DNA from: an uncultured Verrucomicrobiota bacterium
GTDB taxonomy: Bacteria; Verrucomicrobiota; Verrucomicrobiia; Opitutales; Opitutaceae
Length of the DNA: 40,107 nt
NCBI GenBank assembly: GCA_903876795.1
Contig: CAIRBK010000096.1
Span: forward strand, 1-40,107
Reading direction: 5' to 3'
Shown: in pieces, positions 1 to 9,187 of the stretch
Position numbering within the stretch: position 1 is the stretch's first letter
Layout of the letters: every line of letters starts with the position of its first letter
Translations under genes and position numbers: made by a program
The notes under the pieces: generated by a model
Databases searched by the model: none
What the model saw: only the letters and a program-made list of their open reading frames with translations
What the model was told of the DNA's origin: nothing

Positions 1-333
1 GGCCAGCACGGACAGCACGTTCTTGCGGCGCACCAGGCCGCCGTAGAAGAGCGCCAGGCCGGGCAGGGTCATAAACAGCACCAAGGCGGCGCTGGTCATC
101 ATCCAGGCATTGTGGCCCGGGCCGGGACCGCCAACCTTCGATGCCACGTCCGCCGTGCGCGCTCCGTTGTTGATGTAGGCCTCGACGTCGGCCAAGCGCT
201 GCTCGACCGTCGGCTCTGCCGGTGCGGCCGCAGGAGCCGCCTCCTGGGCACTGAGGCCGGTAACAAAGGTCAGACCAGCCAATAAGACCGCTCCGAGGAC
301 AAGGAACTTCAGACGATGTAGGGAGTTTAACAT
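1..333 (-). CDS. amt: Ammonium transporter (Amt family), N-terminal part, cut by window edge
   Basis: Moves ammonium/ammonia across the inner membrane. The visible 111 residues start at an ATG (331-333). A hydrophobic signal-like segment (about residues 10-30, ending near LSAQEA) is followed by an Ala/Pro-rich linker and a short acidic stretch. The first family transmembrane segment then reads MMTSAALVLFMTLPGLALFY and runs into GGLVRRKNV, the hallmark Amt N-terminal signature. An N-terminal signal peptide is usual for Amt proteins. The rest of the gene lies left of the window. A nitrogen-regulated promoter and a neighbouring glnK would be expected from family knowledge, but neither is visible here. 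Confidence 0.92.
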   Translation of the reverse strand, partial: MLNSLHRLKFLVLGAVLLAGLTFVTGLSAQEAAPAAAPAEPTVEQRLADVEAYINNGARTADVASKVGGPGPGHNAWMMTSAALVLFMTLPGLALFYGGLVRRKNVLSVLA

Positions 334-571
334 ATTGTTGTATATATACTTAATCCGGCATCCATCCTCACCAGCCTGGGAAATGCTGAAAAGATGGATG
401 CGAAAAATTCACCAGATTGACTCATATAGCCTAGCAGCCTTGGTGCCATGATTTATTTTCATTCTTTTTTGATCAAACTTTTTATGCAATTTATTGTTAA
501 TAAATTTTTTGGGTCAACCGAGTGGAGAACGTCCGCACCCGAGGCATGGTGCGAGTTGTCCCACCACACCC
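334..571. promoter_or_regulatory. AT-rich divergent intergenic region with a candidate promoter
   Basis: The 238 bp between the divergent amt and DUF456 genes are much more AT-rich than their surroundings, especially 440-515. On the plus strand TTGATC (469-474) is followed after 17 bp by TATTGT (492-497), a plausible -35/-10 pair for the DUF456 gene. On the minus strand a TATATATAC stretch lies just upstream of the amt start. No convincing sigma-54 element was found. Confidence 0.35.
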
Positions 572-1087
572 ATGGAAATCTATTTTATCTGGGCACTCAC
601 CCTCACACTAATCCTGATCGGGCTGGCCGGAGTCGTGGTCCCGCTGCTGCCGGGCACCTCGATGATCATGGTCGCCATATTCCTGCATAAACTCCTCCTG
701 CCAGCCGACGTGTCTTGGACGGTACTGGCCTGGATCGGCGGGTTCTGGGTTCTTTCGGTGGTGGTGGATTTCGCCGGCGTCATGGTGGGCACGCGGCTCT
801 TCGGTGGGGGCAAATGGGGTATGCTCGGCGCGGGCGGCGGCGCGGTGCTCGGCATGTTTTTCTCCCTGCCCATGTTGCTGCTCGGCACGGTGCTGGGCGC
901 GGTGGCCGCGGAAAAACTAATCGCTCAAAAATCCAACCGCTCCTCGCTTTTGGCCGGGGCCGGAGCGGCGTTCGGTTTCCTCATCTCGACCGCCGGCCGC
1001 CTGGCCTGCGCGGTCGTGATGATTGGATTGTTCCTGGTGGCCGCCTGGAATACCTGGGAGACGAGCCGGCCCGAACCGGTGTTTTGA
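572..1087 (+). CDS. DUF456 family membrane protein
   Basis: A 171-residue, very hydrophobic protein. It has four to five predicted membrane segments and the small-residue-rich pattern of DUF456: an N-terminal helix containing GLAGVVVPLLPGT, then two Gly/Ala-rich hairpins (GGGKWGMLGAGGGAVLG and LLAGAGAAFGFLIS). The family is widespread in bacteria and has no established function. The ATG at 572 was chosen because it begins the conserved region; a longer reading from 494 adds 26 non-hydrophobic residues and overlaps the AT-rich promoter patch. The gene is convergent with hemN, with two bases between the stops and no hairpin terminator visible. Confidence 0.85.
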   Translation: MEIYFIWALTLTLILIGLAGVVVPLLPGTSMIMVAIFLHKLLLPADVSWTVLAWIGGFWVLSVVVDFAGVMVGTRLFGGGKWGMLGAGGGAVLGMFFSLPMLLLGTVLGAVAAEKLIAQKSNRSSLLAGAGAAFGFLISTAGRLACAVVMIGLFLVAAWNTWETSRPEPVF

Positions 1088-1089
1088 CG

Positions 1090-2499
1090 TCAAACCGCAG
1101 CGGCATGGCCGGTGGCACCCGGCCTCAGAAAAGCATCGAAGCGACTGGCCACCACCCGCACAAAAGGCAGTCCCGCCTCGGTGACCACGAGGCCGCGCGG
1201 CGTGCGCTCCACGATGCCGTCCGCCACCAAATCGGCCAGCGAGGCCAACTCATCGGCGTAGGCGCTCGCCACGTCGATCCCGAGTTCGCCGGAGAGGGTG
1301 TCGAAATCGAGCCCGCGTGCACACATCAGGCTCATGATGAGCTTGTGGCGGCGACGGTCCTCCTCGGAGAGCCGCCACCCCCGGGCGACGGGCAACTCCC
1401 CGCGAGCCAGCGCCTGCCGATAGACGGCGAGGCTCTTGTGGTTTTGGCGGTGGCCGTCGGCGGTGGTCGAGATCGCGGAGATGCCGAAGCCATAAACCGA
1501 AGCACCCGCCCGCGTGCTGTAACCCTGGAAATTCCGGTGCAAACCGCGCCGGCGGACGGCTACAGCCAGTTCATCGTCGGGGCGCGCGTAGTGATCCATG
1601 CCCACATCGACGTAGCCGGCGGACAACAACCGTTCGCGCGCGAGGAGCTGCATGCGCAATTTTTCATCCACGCCGGGCAACAGCCCCTGCCGGTCGAAAA
1701 TTCGCTGGGACGGCTTGATGCCCGGAACATGGGCGTAGGCGAAGACCGAGAGGCGGTCGGGCGCGAGGCCGAGCACGTCGTCGATCGTGCGGGCGAAGGT
1801 GGAGACCGTCTGCCTGGGCAGGCCGTGGATCAGATCGACGTTGATGGATTTAAATCCGGCGTTGCGCAGGAGGGTGAACGCCCGCTCGTTGAGCGCGGGA
1901 GGCTGCACGCGATGAATGGCCAGCTGCACCGCCGGATCGGTATCCTGCACGCCGAGCGAGGCGCGGCGCGCCCCCATCTCGCGCAACGCCTCGACCTGCG
2001 CGGGCTCAAGGTGGCGGGGATCAATCTCGACGGCGATCTCGGCGTCGGGCTCGAAGCGGAAGGCCGCGTGCAGGATTTCCCCGAGCCGGCGCAGTTGCAC
2101 CGCCGATAAAAACGTGGGGGTGCCGCCGCCGAGATGGAGCTGGGTGACGGTCCGCGCCGGATCGAGCGAGCGCGCGGTCAGCCCGATCTCGCGCTGCAAA
2201 TCGTCGAGATAGGCGTCGGCCAATTCTACGTGCTGGGTGACGAGATTGGTGCAGCCGCAAAACCAGCAACGGCTCCGGCAAAACGGCAGGTGGACATAAA
2301 CGGACAGCGGCCCGGCACCGGGCCGGTTGTCGCTGTCGATCAACGCTCCGGGAGCCAGGACGCTGAGATCATCGGTGAAGTGATTGGCCGTCGGATACGA
2401 CGTGTAGCGGGGAACGGGTCCCGCGTATTTCCGCAGCAAGCCGAGCCCGGCGGGCGGACGAGGAACATACTGGGGCGACGGCAGCAGGGAGGAGACCAT
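1090..2499 (-). CDS. hemN: Oxygen-independent coproporphyrinogen III oxidase (radical SAM)
   Basis: Converts coproporphyrinogen III to protoporphyrinogen IX without O2, in cytosolic heme synthesis. The 469-residue protein carries the true HemN cluster motif CRSRCWFCGC (CxxxCxxCxC) near residue 68, preceded by YVHLPF. The glycine-rich SAM motif HLGGGTPTFL follows, and later DLIHGLPRQT and the C-terminal HemN domain. The usual HemN N-terminal signature RYTSYPTANHF is present; HemW-type paralogues lack it and the fourth cysteine. The start at 2497-2499 was preferred over one 40 codons upstream because the extra residues are low-complexity and not HemN-like. It suggests heme synthesis under low oxygen. 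Confidence 0.95.
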   Translation of the reverse strand: MVSSLLPSPQYVPRPPAGLGLLRKYAGPVPRYTSYPTANHFTDDLSVLAPGALIDSDNRPGAGPLSVYVHLPFCRSRCWFCGCTNLVTQHVELADAYLDDLQREIGLTARSLDPARTVTQLHLGGGTPTFLSAVQLRRLGEILHAAFRFEPDAEIAVEIDPRHLEPAQVEALREMGARRASLGVQDTDPAVQLAIHRVQPPALNERAFTLLRNAGFKSINVDLIHGLPRQTVSTFARTIDDVLGLAPDRLSVFAYAHVPGIKPSQRIFDRQGLLPGVDEKLRMQLLARERLLSAGYVDVGMDHYARPDDELAVAVRRRGLHRNFQGYSTRAGASVYGFGISAISTTADGHRQNHKSLAVYRQALARGELPVARGWRLSEEDRRRHKLIMSLMCARGLDFDTLSGELGIDVASAYADELASLADLVADGIVERTPRGLVVTEAGLPFVRVVASRFDAFLRPGATGHAAAV

Positions 2500-2882
2500 G
2501 GCGGGAGGACCGTCAGCGTGCCCGAAAGGGCGTCCGGCCGCTCCGCAGGACTTGGCGGTCGCTGCGCGGTTTTTGTCCCCGGAATAGGCCGGGGAACCCC
2601 CACCGGCAGGCCGCGCCAAACAAGTCGTGTCCGTAAGGCGAGGTGCGGCGCTTCAAAAGCAGGGCCAGCCAAAGCGCGGACACCCAGTTGCCGAACATGG
2701 AATACGTTCAGGCGAACCAAGCGAAAACAGACAAAGCGCCGCCATAAGCAGCAACAGGCCCGGCCTCTCCCTGGATTTGCTTGAGGCATTGCTCCTGGGT
2801 GAAGCCACCATGTTTATCCAACGGATAGTCGCGCGCGTGAGGCAGCAGGCATACCCCGAAGGGGGCGCACCCCGCACTCGGC
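2500..2882. other. Intergenic region between pckG and hemN, no confident gene
   Basis: 383 bp between the pckG stop and the hemN start, both on the minus strand. No tRNA or clear terminator was found. Just after pckG there is a GC hairpin (about 2852-2872) without a T-run. On the minus strand a 61-codon reading (2513-2698) has a hydrophobic N-terminus; an adjacent frame upstream (about 2700-2760) encodes another hydrophobic run, LLLLMAALCLFSL. This could be a small membrane protein broken by a frameshift, but neither piece is recognisable. The hemN promoter must lie here. Confidence 0.4.
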
Positions 2883-4709
2883 TCAAAGCCGGCAGATCAA
2901 AAGCTCGCGCTCGTAGATCATCTCCTTCGGCAGATGGGCGTGCAAATCGATGAATAGCTCCTCGTGGCCGATGATCTCCGCTCGCCAGGCCGACCGGTCG
3001 ATCGCCTCCAACGCCGCAAATTGCCCGGGCGTGAAATCGGCGCCGGTCCAATCGATGTCCTCGTAACGCGGCTGCCAGCCGACGGGGGTTTCCCGGGCCG
3101 GCACCCGGCCGCGCGCGCGGTCAACGATCCACTTGAGGATGCGCATATTCTCTCTGAACCCCGGCCAAAGGAACCGGCCGTCGGCATCCTTGCGGAACCA
3201 GTTTACGCAGAAAATGGACGGAGTTTCGCTCAACTTGCGCTGCATCGATATCCAGTGGCGGAAGTAATCGCCCATGTGGTAGCCGCAAAAGGGCAGCATG
3301 GCAAAGGGGTCGCGCCGGACCTTGCCGATCGTGCCGGCGGCGGCGGCCGTCATCTCGGAACCCATGGTGGCGCCGACATAGACGCCGGCGCTCCAGTTGA
3401 AGGCCTGGTAAACAAGCGGCACGGTGCCGGCACGGCGTCCGCCGAAGATGAGCGCGCTGATCGGCACGCCCTCGGGCGCCTCCCAAGCGGGGTCGATGGT
3501 GGGGCATTGCGAGGCCGGCGCGGTGAAGCGGGCGTTGGGGTGGGCGGCCTTGGCGCCGGTTTCCTTGGCGATCGCGGGCGTCCATCGCTTGCCCTGCCAA
3601 TCGGTCAGCTCGGGCGGCGGCGTATCGGTCATGCCCTCCCACCAGACGCCGCCCTCGGGGGTCAGCGCGACGTTGGTGAAGATGGTGTTCTTCGCGAGCG
3701 CGGCCATGGCGTTGGGATTGGTTTTCACCGAGGTGCCGGGGGCGACGCCGAAGAAGCCGGCCTCGGGATTGATGGCGTGCAGGCGCCCCCGGGCGTCGGG
3801 CTTGAGCCACGCGATGTCGTCGCCGACGGTCCATACTTTCCAGCCCTTGTCCCGCAGGGCCGGCGGCGGGATGAGCATGGCGAAGTTGGTCTTGCCGCAG
3901 GCCGAGGGGAAGGCGGCGGCCACATAGGTCTTGTCGCCCTGCGGGTCCTCGACGCCGAGGATGAGCATGTGCTCGGCCATCCAGCCCTCGTCGCGCGCCA
4001 TGTTGGAGGCGATGCGCAGGGCGAAACACTTTTTCCCCAGCAGGGCGTTGCCGCCGTATCCGGAACCATAGGACCAGATTTCGCGCGTCTCCGGGAAGTG
4101 GACGATGTATTTCTCCCGGTTGCACGGCCAGGGCACGTCGGCCTGGCCCGGCGCGAGCGGCGCTCCCACCGAGTGCATGCAGGGCACCACGCGTTTGCCG
4201 TTTTTGTCGATCTCCTGAAAAACCGGCAGGCCGATGCGGGCCATGATGCGCATGTTGACCACCACGTAGGGCGAGTCGGTGAGCTGCACGCCGATCTGCG
4301 AGAGCGGAGACCCCACCGGCCCCATGCTGAAGGGCAGCACATACATCGTGCGGCCGGCCATGCAGCCCGTGAAGAGGCCCTTCAGTGTTTTGCGCATGGC
4401 GAAGGGATCGACCCAGTTGTTGGTGGGCCCGGCGTTGTCCCTGGAGAGAGAGCAGATGAACGTGCGGTCCTCGACACGGGCGACGTCGCCCGCGTCGGAT
4501 CGCGCATAGTGGCAGCCGGGCCAGAGTTGGTCATTGAGCTTGGTCAGCGTGCCTGCGGCGACCATCTGCGCGCAGAGCGTGTCGTATTCCTCCTGGGAAC
4601 CATCCACCCAGTGGATGGCGGCGGGCGTGGTGAGCTCGGCCATCTTGGCCACCCACTTGAGCAAGTGCGGATTTTTGGTGAGCGGCTTTTCGGGGTTCCT
4701 GGCTTTCAT
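2883..4709 (-). CDS. pckG: Phosphoenolpyruvate carboxykinase (GTP)
   Basis: Interconverts oxaloacetate and PEP using GTP/GDP in the cytosol, linking the C4 acids to gluconeogenesis. The 608-residue length is typical of the GTP class. [13 protein letters not shown] near residue 270 combines the P-loop with the reactive active-site cysteine specific to the GTP enzyme. [35 protein letters not shown] and the downstream [10 protein letters not shown] and metal/GTP-site blocks are all present. The ATG at 4707-4709 has AAGG four bases upstream. It is followed 383 bp later by hemN on the same strand. With mdh and the CoA-transferase nearby it fits a C4-acid-centred metabolism. Confidence 0.97.
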   Translation of the reverse strand: MKARNPEKPLTKNPHLLKWVAKMAELTTPAAIHWVDGSQEEYDTLCAQMVAAGTLTKLNDQLWPGCHYARSDAGDVARVEDRTFICSLSRDNAGPTNNWVDPFAMRKTLKGLFTGCMAGRTMYVLPFSMGPVGSPLSQIGVQLTDSPYVVVNMRIMARIGLPVFQEIDKNGKRVVPCMHSVGAPLAPGQADVPWPCNREKYIVHFPETREIWSYGSGYGGNALLGKKCFALRIASNMARDEGWMAEHMLILGVEDPQGDKTYVAAAFPSACGKTNFAMLIPPPALRDKGWKVWTVGDDIAWLKPDARGRLHAINPEAGFFGVAPGTSVKTNPNAMAALAKNTIFTNVALTPEGGVWWEGMTDTPPPELTDWQGKRWTPAIAKETGAKAAHPNARFTAPASQCPTIDPAWEAPEGVPISALIFGGRRAGTVPLVYQAFNWSAGVYVGATMGSEMTAAAAGTIGKVRRDPFAMLPFCGYHMGDYFRHWISMQRKLSETPSIFCVNWFRKDADGRFLWPGFRENMRILKWIVDRARGRVPARETPVGWQPRYEDIDWTGADFTPGQFAALEAIDRSAWRAEIIGHEELFIDLHAHLPKEMIYERELLICRL

Positions 4710-4762
4710 GCCTTGAGGCTAGGCCCTGCGGCCGATGCGCGGCAAACGCCAAACGCTACGGT

Positions 4763-5683
4763 TCAGCCCCCATTGGCTTCGGCGGAGGGCTCGATGTGCA
4801 CCGATACATCGGTGATTCGCAGCGGTGAATACAGCAGCGCGTCCTTCACCGCATGGGCGATCCCGTGTCCTTCGTAAACGGTGATGTGCGGATCGACCAC
4901 GACGTGGATATCCACGAGATGGCTCAGACCGCTCTTGCGCACGCGGCATTTGTCCAGCCCGCGCACCCCGGCCACGTTGCCCGCGACGGACCTCACTTCG
5001 TTCTCAAAGGCCGGGGGCACCGCCGTGTCCATGATGTCACCCAGGGACTGGCGGAAAACCGTCACGCCGTTGAACAAGATGACGAAGCACGCCAGCAACG
5101 CCGCCCAGTCGTCGGCGGCCTCGTAGCCGTGACCGCAGATCACCGCGATGGCGATGCCCACGAAGGCCGCCGCCGAGGTGAGCGCGTCCGCGTAATGGTG
5201 CCAGGCCTCGACGCCCAGGCCCGTGCTGCCCTGCTCCTTGCCGGCATGGGACATGCGGCGCGAAAACCACACCTTAACCGCCACGACCCCGGCCAGCAGG
5301 GGCAACGTCGCCCAATGCGGCGGGGGATGCGGCGTCATGATCGCCTGCACGGCATGGATGCCGATCCACGTCGCCGCGGCAAAGATCACCAAGCCCACCG
5401 CCATCGCCGCCAACGGCTCGGCCTTGCCGTGGCCATAGGGGTGATTCGCGTCCGGCGGTCGCGCCGCCACCCGGAAACCCGCCCAGACCAGCGCCGAGGA
5501 AAACACGTCGAGCAGCGACTCGGTGCCGTCGGCGATCAGCGCGTAGGTGCCGCCGAGGATGCCGCCGGCAAACTTGACCGCCGCCAGCACCAGATTCAGC
5601 GCGATGCCGCGCAACACCAGGGCCGCGCTCGACTCGGCTCGCCGCCGGTTCTCGGCATGATGGTTGGCGGCGGAGGGTTTCAC
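4763..5683 (-). CDS. Cation diffusion facilitator family transporter
   Basis: Inner-membrane divalent metal/proton antiporter of the CDF family; family members export Zn2+, Fe2+, Co2+ or Mn2+, and the metal is not decidable here. The 306 residues carry six predicted membrane segments. TM2 has DGTESLLDVF with the ExxxD metal site, then HPYGHGKAEPLA, the conserved loop, and TM5 has HHYADALTS with the HxxxD half of the site. The C-terminal 80 residues form the usual cytoplasmic metal-binding domain (VRKSGLSHLVDIHVVVDP). It starts with GTG at 5681-5683; no in-frame ATG lies near. It is divergent from the ACT protein and 53 bp upstream of pckG on the same strand. Confidence 0.92.
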   Translation of the reverse strand: MKPSAANHHAENRRRAESSAALVLRGIALNLVLAAVKFAGGILGGTYALIADGTESLLDVFSSALVWAGFRVAARPPDANHPYGHGKAEPLAAMAVGLVIFAAATWIGIHAVQAIMTPHPPPHWATLPLLAGVVAVKVWFSRRMSHAGKEQGSTGLGVEAWHHYADALTSAAAFVGIAIAVICGHGYEAADDWAALLACFVILFNGVTVFRQSLGDIMDTAVPPAFENEVRSVAGNVAGVRGLDKCRVRKSGLSHLVDIHVVVDPHITVYEGHGIAHAVKDALLYSPLRITDVSVHIEPSAEANGG

Positions 5684-5834
5684 GGGTTGCGCGCAAGTCA
5701 GGCCTCGTCCGTTTGCGAGGCAAGTTGTTTAGCCGCGCCTAAAAATGCTGGCCCGACCGGTCCCTGCCCGGAGACGCTCGCCCCGCGATTGACCCGCGTC
5801 AAACGGCGCGCATCTTGCCTCAACCAGCCCCTCT

Positions 5835-6290
5835 ATGGCTTCCACCAATATCTCCATCGGCACCGATCCCGTGAAGCAGTTCTCCGTGTTTGCGGAAAAC
5901 CGTGTCGGCCGGCTCTTCGACCTCACCGCGCTGCTCAAGGACAACAACGTCCACGTCATGGCGCTCACCGTGCTCGACACCACCGACAGCTCGATCCTGC
6001 GCGTGATCGTGGACGACCCGGACAAGGCCCGCGAGCTGATGATCAACAACGATTTTCCCTACACCGAGGTGGACGTGCTGGCCGTCGAGATCAACGACGA
6101 GGCCGATCTCAAGGGCGTGCTCTCGGCCCTGCTCGAGGCCGAGATCAACATCCACTACGTTTACAGCTTCATCAAACGTCCGGACGGCAAATCCGGCCTC
6201 GCGCTGAACATCGAGGACATGGACGTGGCCGCGCAGTCGCTCAACACCCACGGCTTCAAGGTTCTCACCCAGCGCGACATCTCGCGCTGA
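5835..6290 (+). CDS. Tandem ACT-domain protein
   Basis: A 151-residue stand-alone regulatory protein with two ACT domains. The first (about residues 13-70) begins KQFSVFAENRVGRLFDLTALLKD with the NRVGRL glycine turn. The second (about 80-148) covers VLAVEINDEADLKGVLSALLEAEINIHYVYSF. ACT domains bind amino acids and normally control metabolic enzymes. In other bacteria, tandem-ACT proteins of this size resemble acetolactate synthase-type regulators, but the target here is unknown. ATG at 5835. It is followed by a candidate terminator and then mdh. The ligand cannot be read from sequence. Confidence 0.85.
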   Translation: MASTNISIGTDPVKQFSVFAENRVGRLFDLTALLKDNNVHVMALTVLDTTDSSILRVIVDDPDKARELMINNDFPYTEVDVLAVEINDEADLKGVLSALLEAEINIHYVYSFIKRPDGKSGLALNIEDMDVAAQSLNTHGFKVLTQRDISR

Positions 6291-6312
6291 CGCTGCGGCC
6301 CCGAATCGTCCT

Positions 6313-6334
6313 GGCGGGGCGCCCGCCGATTTTT
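6313..6334 (+). terminator. Probable intrinsic terminator after the ACT gene
   Basis: A 6-bp GC stem (GGCGGG 6313-6318 with CCCGCC 6322-6327, loop GCG) is followed by GA and five T. It lies 23 bp after the ACT stop and 63 bp before mdh, so it would separate the two transcripts. Confidence 0.6.
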
Positions 6335-6396
6335 GCGCATAGAAACGCAATCGGTGCGTGTCATCCTCCCCGGCTTTGCGCTAGGATTTGTCCGCC

Positions 6397-7386
6397 ATGA
6401 GCAAATCCCCCATTCGCGTCGCCGTGACCGGAGCCGCCGGTCAAATCTCCTATTCGCTGTTGTTCCGCATCGCCTCAGGCGCGATGTTCGGTCCCGACCA
6501 GCCGGTCATCCTCCAACTCATCGAGGTCCCCGTCGAAAAGGCCATGAAGGCGCTCGAGGGCGTCGCCATGGAACTCGACGACTGTGCCTTCCCGTTGCTC
6601 AAGGGCATGGTCCTTACCGACGACCCGCGCGCTGGTTTCAAGGACGCCAACTGGTCCCTGCTCGTCGGCGCCAAGCCCCGCGGCCCCGGCATGGAGCGCG
6701 CCGATCTGCTCAAGGACAACGGCCGTATCTTCATCTCCCAGGGCAAGATCATCGACGAGGTCGCCGCAGCCGACGCCCGCGTAGCCGTGGTCGGCAATCC
6801 CGCCAACACCAACTGCATGATCGCCGCTTCCCAGGCCAGGCGTCTCACCCCCGACCGCTTCACCGCGATGGTGCGTCTCGACCAAAACCGCGCCCAGGCC
6901 CAGCTCGCCAAGAAGGCCGGCGTCGATCTCACGGCGGTGAAGGACATCTTCATCTACGGCAACCATAGCCCGACCATGTTCCCGGCGTTCAAGCACGCCA
7001 CCATCAACGGCAAGCCCGCCAAGGAAGTCATCAACGACGACGCCTGGCTGAAAGGACCGTTCCTCGAAACCGTCGGCAAGCGCGGCGCCGCCATCATCGC
7101 CGCCCGCGGCCTCTCCTCGGCCGCCTCCGCCGCCAACGCCCTCGTCGACCACGTGCGCTCGCTGGTCACGCCCGGCGCGGTTCACTCCGTCGCCGTGAAG
7201 AGCAACGGCCTCTACGGCTTCGACCCCGAGGTCTGGGCCGGCATGCCCGTGCGCACCACCACTCCCGGCAGCTACGAGGTCGTCACCGGCTACGAGTTCT
7301 GCGACTTCTGCAAAGAAAAGATCGCCGTCACCAACAAGGAACTCGTCGAGGAGCGCGCCGCCGTCATCGACATGCTCAAGGGCTGA
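6397..7386 (+). CDS. mdh: Malate dehydrogenase
   Basis: NAD-dependent oxidation of malate to oxaloacetate in the TCA cycle or its reductive branch. The 329 residues match the cytosolic-type (type 2) MDH: N-terminal Rossmann motif [32 protein letters not shown], substrate-binding arginine in [14 protein letters not shown], and catalytic His near residue 190 in [10 protein letters not shown]. The ATG at 6397 has AGGA ten bases upstream; a TTG nine bases earlier is in frame but less likely. A strong terminator follows directly. It pairs functionally with pckG in oxaloacetate turnover. Confidence 0.97.
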   Translation: MSKSPIRVAVTGAAGQISYSLLFRIASGAMFGPDQPVILQLIEVPVEKAMKALEGVAMELDDCAFPLLKGMVLTDDPRAGFKDANWSLLVGAKPRGPGMERADLLKDNGRIFISQGKIIDEVAAADARVAVVGNPANTNCMIAASQARRLTPDRFTAMVRLDQNRAQAQLAKKAGVDLTAVKDIFIYGNHSPTMFPAFKHATINGKPAKEVINDDAWLKGPFLETVGKRGAAIIAARGLSSAASAANALVDHVRSLVTPGAVHSVAVKSNGLYGFDPEVWAGMPVRTTTPGSYEVVTGYEFCDFCKEKIAVTNKELVEERAAVIDMLKG

Positions 7387-7418
7387 TTTTCCAGCCCGAG
7401 AAAACCGCTTCCGCTCCC

Positions 7419-7449
7419 AACGGCGACCCGCAACGGGCGCCGTTTTTTT
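7419..7449 (+). terminator. Intrinsic terminator of mdh
   Basis: Stem AACGGCG (7419-7425) with CGCCGTT (7438-7444), continued inside by CCCG/CGGG around a CAA loop with one bulged A. Seven T follow (7443-7449). It ends immediately before the stop of the convergent gene at 7452. Confidence 0.9.
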
Positions 7450-7451
7450 GT

Positions 7452-8168
7452 TCACAACAACCCCGCCAGCGCCCGGTCCTTGCTGAGCGCAAAGGCCTTC
7501 CGCACCGCCGCGAACGCCTCGATCAATTCCCGCGGAGACCCCGCTTTCTCGAAACGCATCTCCAGCGTGGCCCCGTCGCACACCACCGCCGCCGCCACCC
7601 CGGGCACCGTCAGCGTACACTCACTGCAATCCGACGGGTAATCCACCCGCAACGCCGCCGCAGCCTCCCCGTCCTCCAAACCCTCGACCGCGTCGATGAC
7701 GGCCTCCACGCGCACGCCCTTGCGCAGCGCGAAGGCGATCGCGGAAAACCGGCCGGCAAACAATTCGTCAAACTCCGCCACGCGCGGCAAATCCCCGCTC
7801 CTGATCGAGTGAAGCGTGCGGGTGACGGCGTAGCGCGCCGGATCGGCCGCCTCCAGCGCGTAGGCGATTTCCAGGGTAAAGTCCTTCGCACTCAGGACCG
7901 CCAGGGGCGGCGTCACGTCGAGACCGATGTCCTTGCGCTTGTAGTTCATCGCGGCCCGGGCCCGTTGGAAAAACTCCTCGGCCTCGGCGCTCAGCTCGGG
8001 CGCGCACAGCCTGGCGAGAAACCCGCTCGTGGCACCGTTGACCGCGTCGGGCACGGTGTGCCGCGACTTGTCGAAACCCGGCAGCGACTTGAACGCGCCG
8101 CCGCCCCGCCCCACCAGGCTCACCTGGGCGATAAACGAGCGGGGATCATCGGCTGCCGACTTGGCCAT
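7452..8168 (-). CDS. Hypothetical protein, possibly lineage-restricted
   Basis: 238 residues, soluble, no signal peptide or membrane segment, and no family that I recognise. The middle (about residues 68-110) is charged and helical (AEEFFQRARAAMNYKRKDIGLD). A later block, DYPSDCSECTLTVPG, has a CxxC pair that could bind metal. The C-terminus is a plain amphipathic helix. The ATG at 8166-8168 was chosen because residues further upstream overlap the promoter space of the divergent NUDIX gene. Reading-frame length and codon bias match the neighbours, so it is a real gene. Function unknown. Confidence 0.7.
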   Translation of the reverse strand: MAKSAADDPRSFIAQVSLVGRGGGAFKSLPGFDKSRHTVPDAVNGATSGFLARLCAPELSAEAEEFFQRARAAMNYKRKDIGLDVTPPLAVLSAKDFTLEIAYALEAADPARYAVTRTLHSIRSGDLPRVAEFDELFAGRFSAIAFALRKGVRVEAVIDAVEGLEDGEAAAALRVDYPSDCSECTLTVPGVAAAVVCDGATLEMRFEKAGSPRELIEAFAAVRKAFALSKDRALAGLL

Positions 8169-8253
8169 ACTGCCCCGAGTGAGCGCGGGATCAGCCCCGA
8201 CCGGAAGTCTAAACACAGTGGACGCGCCCGCCCTGCCCGTTCACGGTCCGCTC

Positions 8254-8682
8254 ATGTCCAACTCCCCGCTTCCCCTCCTCGTCGTCTGCGCCCTGATCGA
8301 GCGCGACGGCGACGTGCTCATGGCGCGGCGTCCCGCCCACAAGCACCTCGGCGGCAAATGGGAGTTCCCCGGCGGGAAAATCGAGTCCGGAGAAACCGCC
8401 GAGGCCGCCCTTCATCGCGAACTGCTCGAGGAACTCGGCTGCACCGTAGAAATCCTCCGTCCGCTCGCCCCCCACACCCACGCCTACGCCGCCGTCACGG
8501 TGCAGTTGATCCCGTTCGTCGTGTGCCTGGCCGCCGACAGCGAACCTCCCCGGGCCCGCGAACACGACGGCCTGCGCTGGGTGCCCGCCGAAGAACTCGG
8601 CCGCCTCGACGTCCCCGAGGCCGACTTTCCCATCATCGCCGGTTACCTCGACTCCAGAAACCGCCCCCCGCCGAGGCACTGA
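8254..8682 (+). CDS. NUDIX hydrolase, MutT-like (deoxy)nucleoside triphosphate pyrophosphohydrolase
   Basis: 142 residues with a complete Nudix box: G at about residue 35, then E, then RELLEEL (GKIESGETAEAALHRELLEE), matching Gx5Ex7REUxEExG. The flanking pattern LVVCALIERDGDVLMARRP and GGKWEFPGGK is that of MutT/8-oxo-dGTP diphosphatases, which remove oxidised nucleotides; substrate specificity cannot be proven from sequence. The ATG at 8254 directly precedes the conserved strand. It is divergent from the hypothetical gene and 112 bp upstream of panD on the same strand. Confidence 0.9.
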   Translation: MSNSPLPLLVVCALIERDGDVLMARRPAHKHLGGKWEFPGGKIESGETAEAALHRELLEELGCTVEILRPLAPHTHAYAAVTVQLIPFVVCLAADSEPPRAREHDGLRWVPAEELGRLDVPEADFPIIAGYLDSRNRPPPRH

Positions 8683-8794
8683 GTTTTGCCCAAAACCATC
8701 GAATGCGATGGCAACCACGTTTGTTCCTTGGCGTCGGGGGCCAACCTGCGCTTGCTCCCGGGGTCCGCGCGCCTTTACGTTTTTCTTCCCGCCC

Positions 8795-9166
8795 GTGTAT
8801 CGCACTTTTCTCAAGACCAAGCTTCACCGCGCCACCATCACCGCCGCCGATCCCGACTACGAGGGCTCGGTGACCGTTGATCGCAACCTGTGCAAAGCCG
8901 CCGGCCTGCTGGAATTTGAGCAGGTGGACGTCCTTGATATCAACAATGGCGCCCGCTTCACCACCTATGTGATCTACGGCGCCGAGGGTGAGATCCAGGT
9001 CAACGGCGCGGCCGCCCGGCTCGTCAACCCGGGCGATCTGGCTATCATCATCGCCTACTGCCGCCTGCCCGAGGACAAGATCGACGGACACCGCCCGCGC
9101 GTGGTCCTGCTGGGGCCGGGCAACCAGATCACCGGCACGCAGGACCACCACATGCGCGCGCCGTGA
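8795..9166 (+). CDS. panD: Aspartate 1-decarboxylase precursor
   Basis: Makes beta-alanine from aspartate for pantothenate and CoA. 123 residues, the family's normal length. The self-cleavage site YEGS puts Gly24-Ser25 exactly at the usual position, so the proenzyme should process to a pyruvoyl alpha chain. Conserved KTKLHRATIT at the N-terminus (K9) and the NNGARFTTYVI and later strands are intact. It starts with GTG (8795); an ATG 87 bases upstream would add a non-homologous Arg/Pro/Phe tail. It is convergent with parC (21 bp). panE lies 16 kb away. Confidence 0.95.
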   Translation: MYRTFLKTKLHRATITAADPDYEGSVTVDRNLCKAAGLLEFEQVDVLDINNGARFTTYVIYGAEGEIQVNGAAARLVNPGDLAIIIAYCRLPEDKIDGHRPRVVLLGPGNQITGTQDHHMRAP

Positions 9167-9187
9167 TTCCAATCAAGCGCCCGCCGG

